Positions 5,545 to 5,707 of a stretch of DNA of 5,707 bases are shown here, piece after piece. The notes below the pieces were generated by a model. The model ran no database searches and was not told the DNA's origin. It saw nothing but the letters and a program-made list of their open reading frames with translations. How positions within the stretch are numbered: the stretch's first letter is position 1; every line of letters begins with the position of its first letter. Source of the stretch: an uncultured Muribaculaceae bacterium (GTDB lineage: Bacteria > Bacteroidota > Bacteroidia > Bacteroidales > Muribaculaceae); contig CAJTUG010000013.1 in NCBI GenBank assembly GCA_910579605.1, forward strand, positions 5,446 through 11,152, read 5' to 3'. The position numbers and the translations under genes are program-made.

Positions 5545-5707
5545 CAAAATAAGACGCACAAACGCAGACAAAAGGCATACCAATAAAAGCAACAACTTAT
5601 ATTATAATCAATATACGAATATTGAGATTTTTCCCTGTAGCCGCGAAAAGCGTTTTTTATATAAGCACGTGTGGTCAGGCACGATACGGCTGATTGTCTG
5701 CCTACAA
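5545..5707 (+). other. Unassigned leader or small RNA region, possibly with the start of a gene
   Basis: Roughly 155 transcribed bases follow the promoter with no recognised gene. Two hairpin-plus-T-run motifs occur: TCAATAT (5608-5614) with ATATTGA (5619-5625), followed by GATTTTT; and a 3-bp CGC/GCG stem (5642-5644 with 5650-5652), followed directly by six Ts (5653-5658). A further weak stem is GGTCAG (5673-5678) with CTGATT (5690-5695). One plus-strand frame is open from 5534 to the edge. Its ATG lies inside the -7 box and so upstream of the expected RNA start; a GTG at 5669 in this frame gives a hydrophobic beginning (VWSGTIRLIVCLQ) that could open a signal peptide. I recognise no RNA family or protein. 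It may be a 5' leader, an attenuator or a short RNA. Confidence 0.3.

Noticed and set aside
1..5707. CRISPR array, insertion sequence, toxin-antitoxin or phage-defence genes
   Set aside because: I saw no spaced direct-repeat array, transposase motif, terminal inverted repeats or defence domain; every full-length gene is explained by known metabolic or conserved families.

Overview
The window looks like chromosomal DNA from a Bacteroidales bacterium. The evidence is Bacteroidetes-type promoters (a -7 box of form TAnnTTTG with an upstream TTG), mostly weak Shine-Dalgarno sequences, a tRNA without an encoded CCA end, and a DUF4294 protein, a family I know from Bacteroidetes. The moderate base composition would suit Muribaculaceae or relatives, but that is inference. 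All full-length genes read on the minus strand. The two plus-strand units are a tRNA cut by the left edge and a probable transcription unit starting near the right edge.

Layout in minus-strand transcription order, right to left: (1) positions 5390-5707 are a divergent intergenic region with a clear minus-strand promoter, a probable plus-strand promoter, an inverted repeat between them, and a plus-strand leader with no identified gene. (2) A PLP-dependent aminotransferase (5389-4190) and, 14 bp on, xseB, the small subunit of exonuclease VII (4175-3969), form a likely two-gene operon. (3) After a 105-bp gap comes a tight cassette: wecC (3863-2658), wecG (2645-1938, TTG start) and wecB (1904-753). 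(4) Two hairpins follow wecB, the second a strong intrinsic terminator. It ends 3 bp before the start codon of a secreted DUF4294 protein (697-62). (5) The 3' part of a tRNA-Arg (anticodon CCT) lies on the plus strand at 1-53, convergent with the DUF4294 gene.

The three wec genes form a coherent pathway. WecB epimerises UDP-GlcNAc to UDP-ManNAc, WecC oxidises that to UDP-ManNAcA, and WecG, a GT26-family transferase, would add ManNAcA to a lipid-linked GlcNAc. In Enterobacteriaceae these are the steps leading to the second enterobacterial common antigen intermediate. Here they probably serve a ManNAcA-containing surface glycan. The initiating enzyme (WecA type), later transferases, flippase and polymerase are not in the window.

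I see no clearly new multi-gene system. The most notable signals are regulatory: a 16-pair plus-strand hairpin with a T tract, which looks like the tRNA terminator, written inside the last codons of the antisense DUF4294 gene; a terminator abutting the DUF4294 start codon; and the unexplained leader at the right edge.
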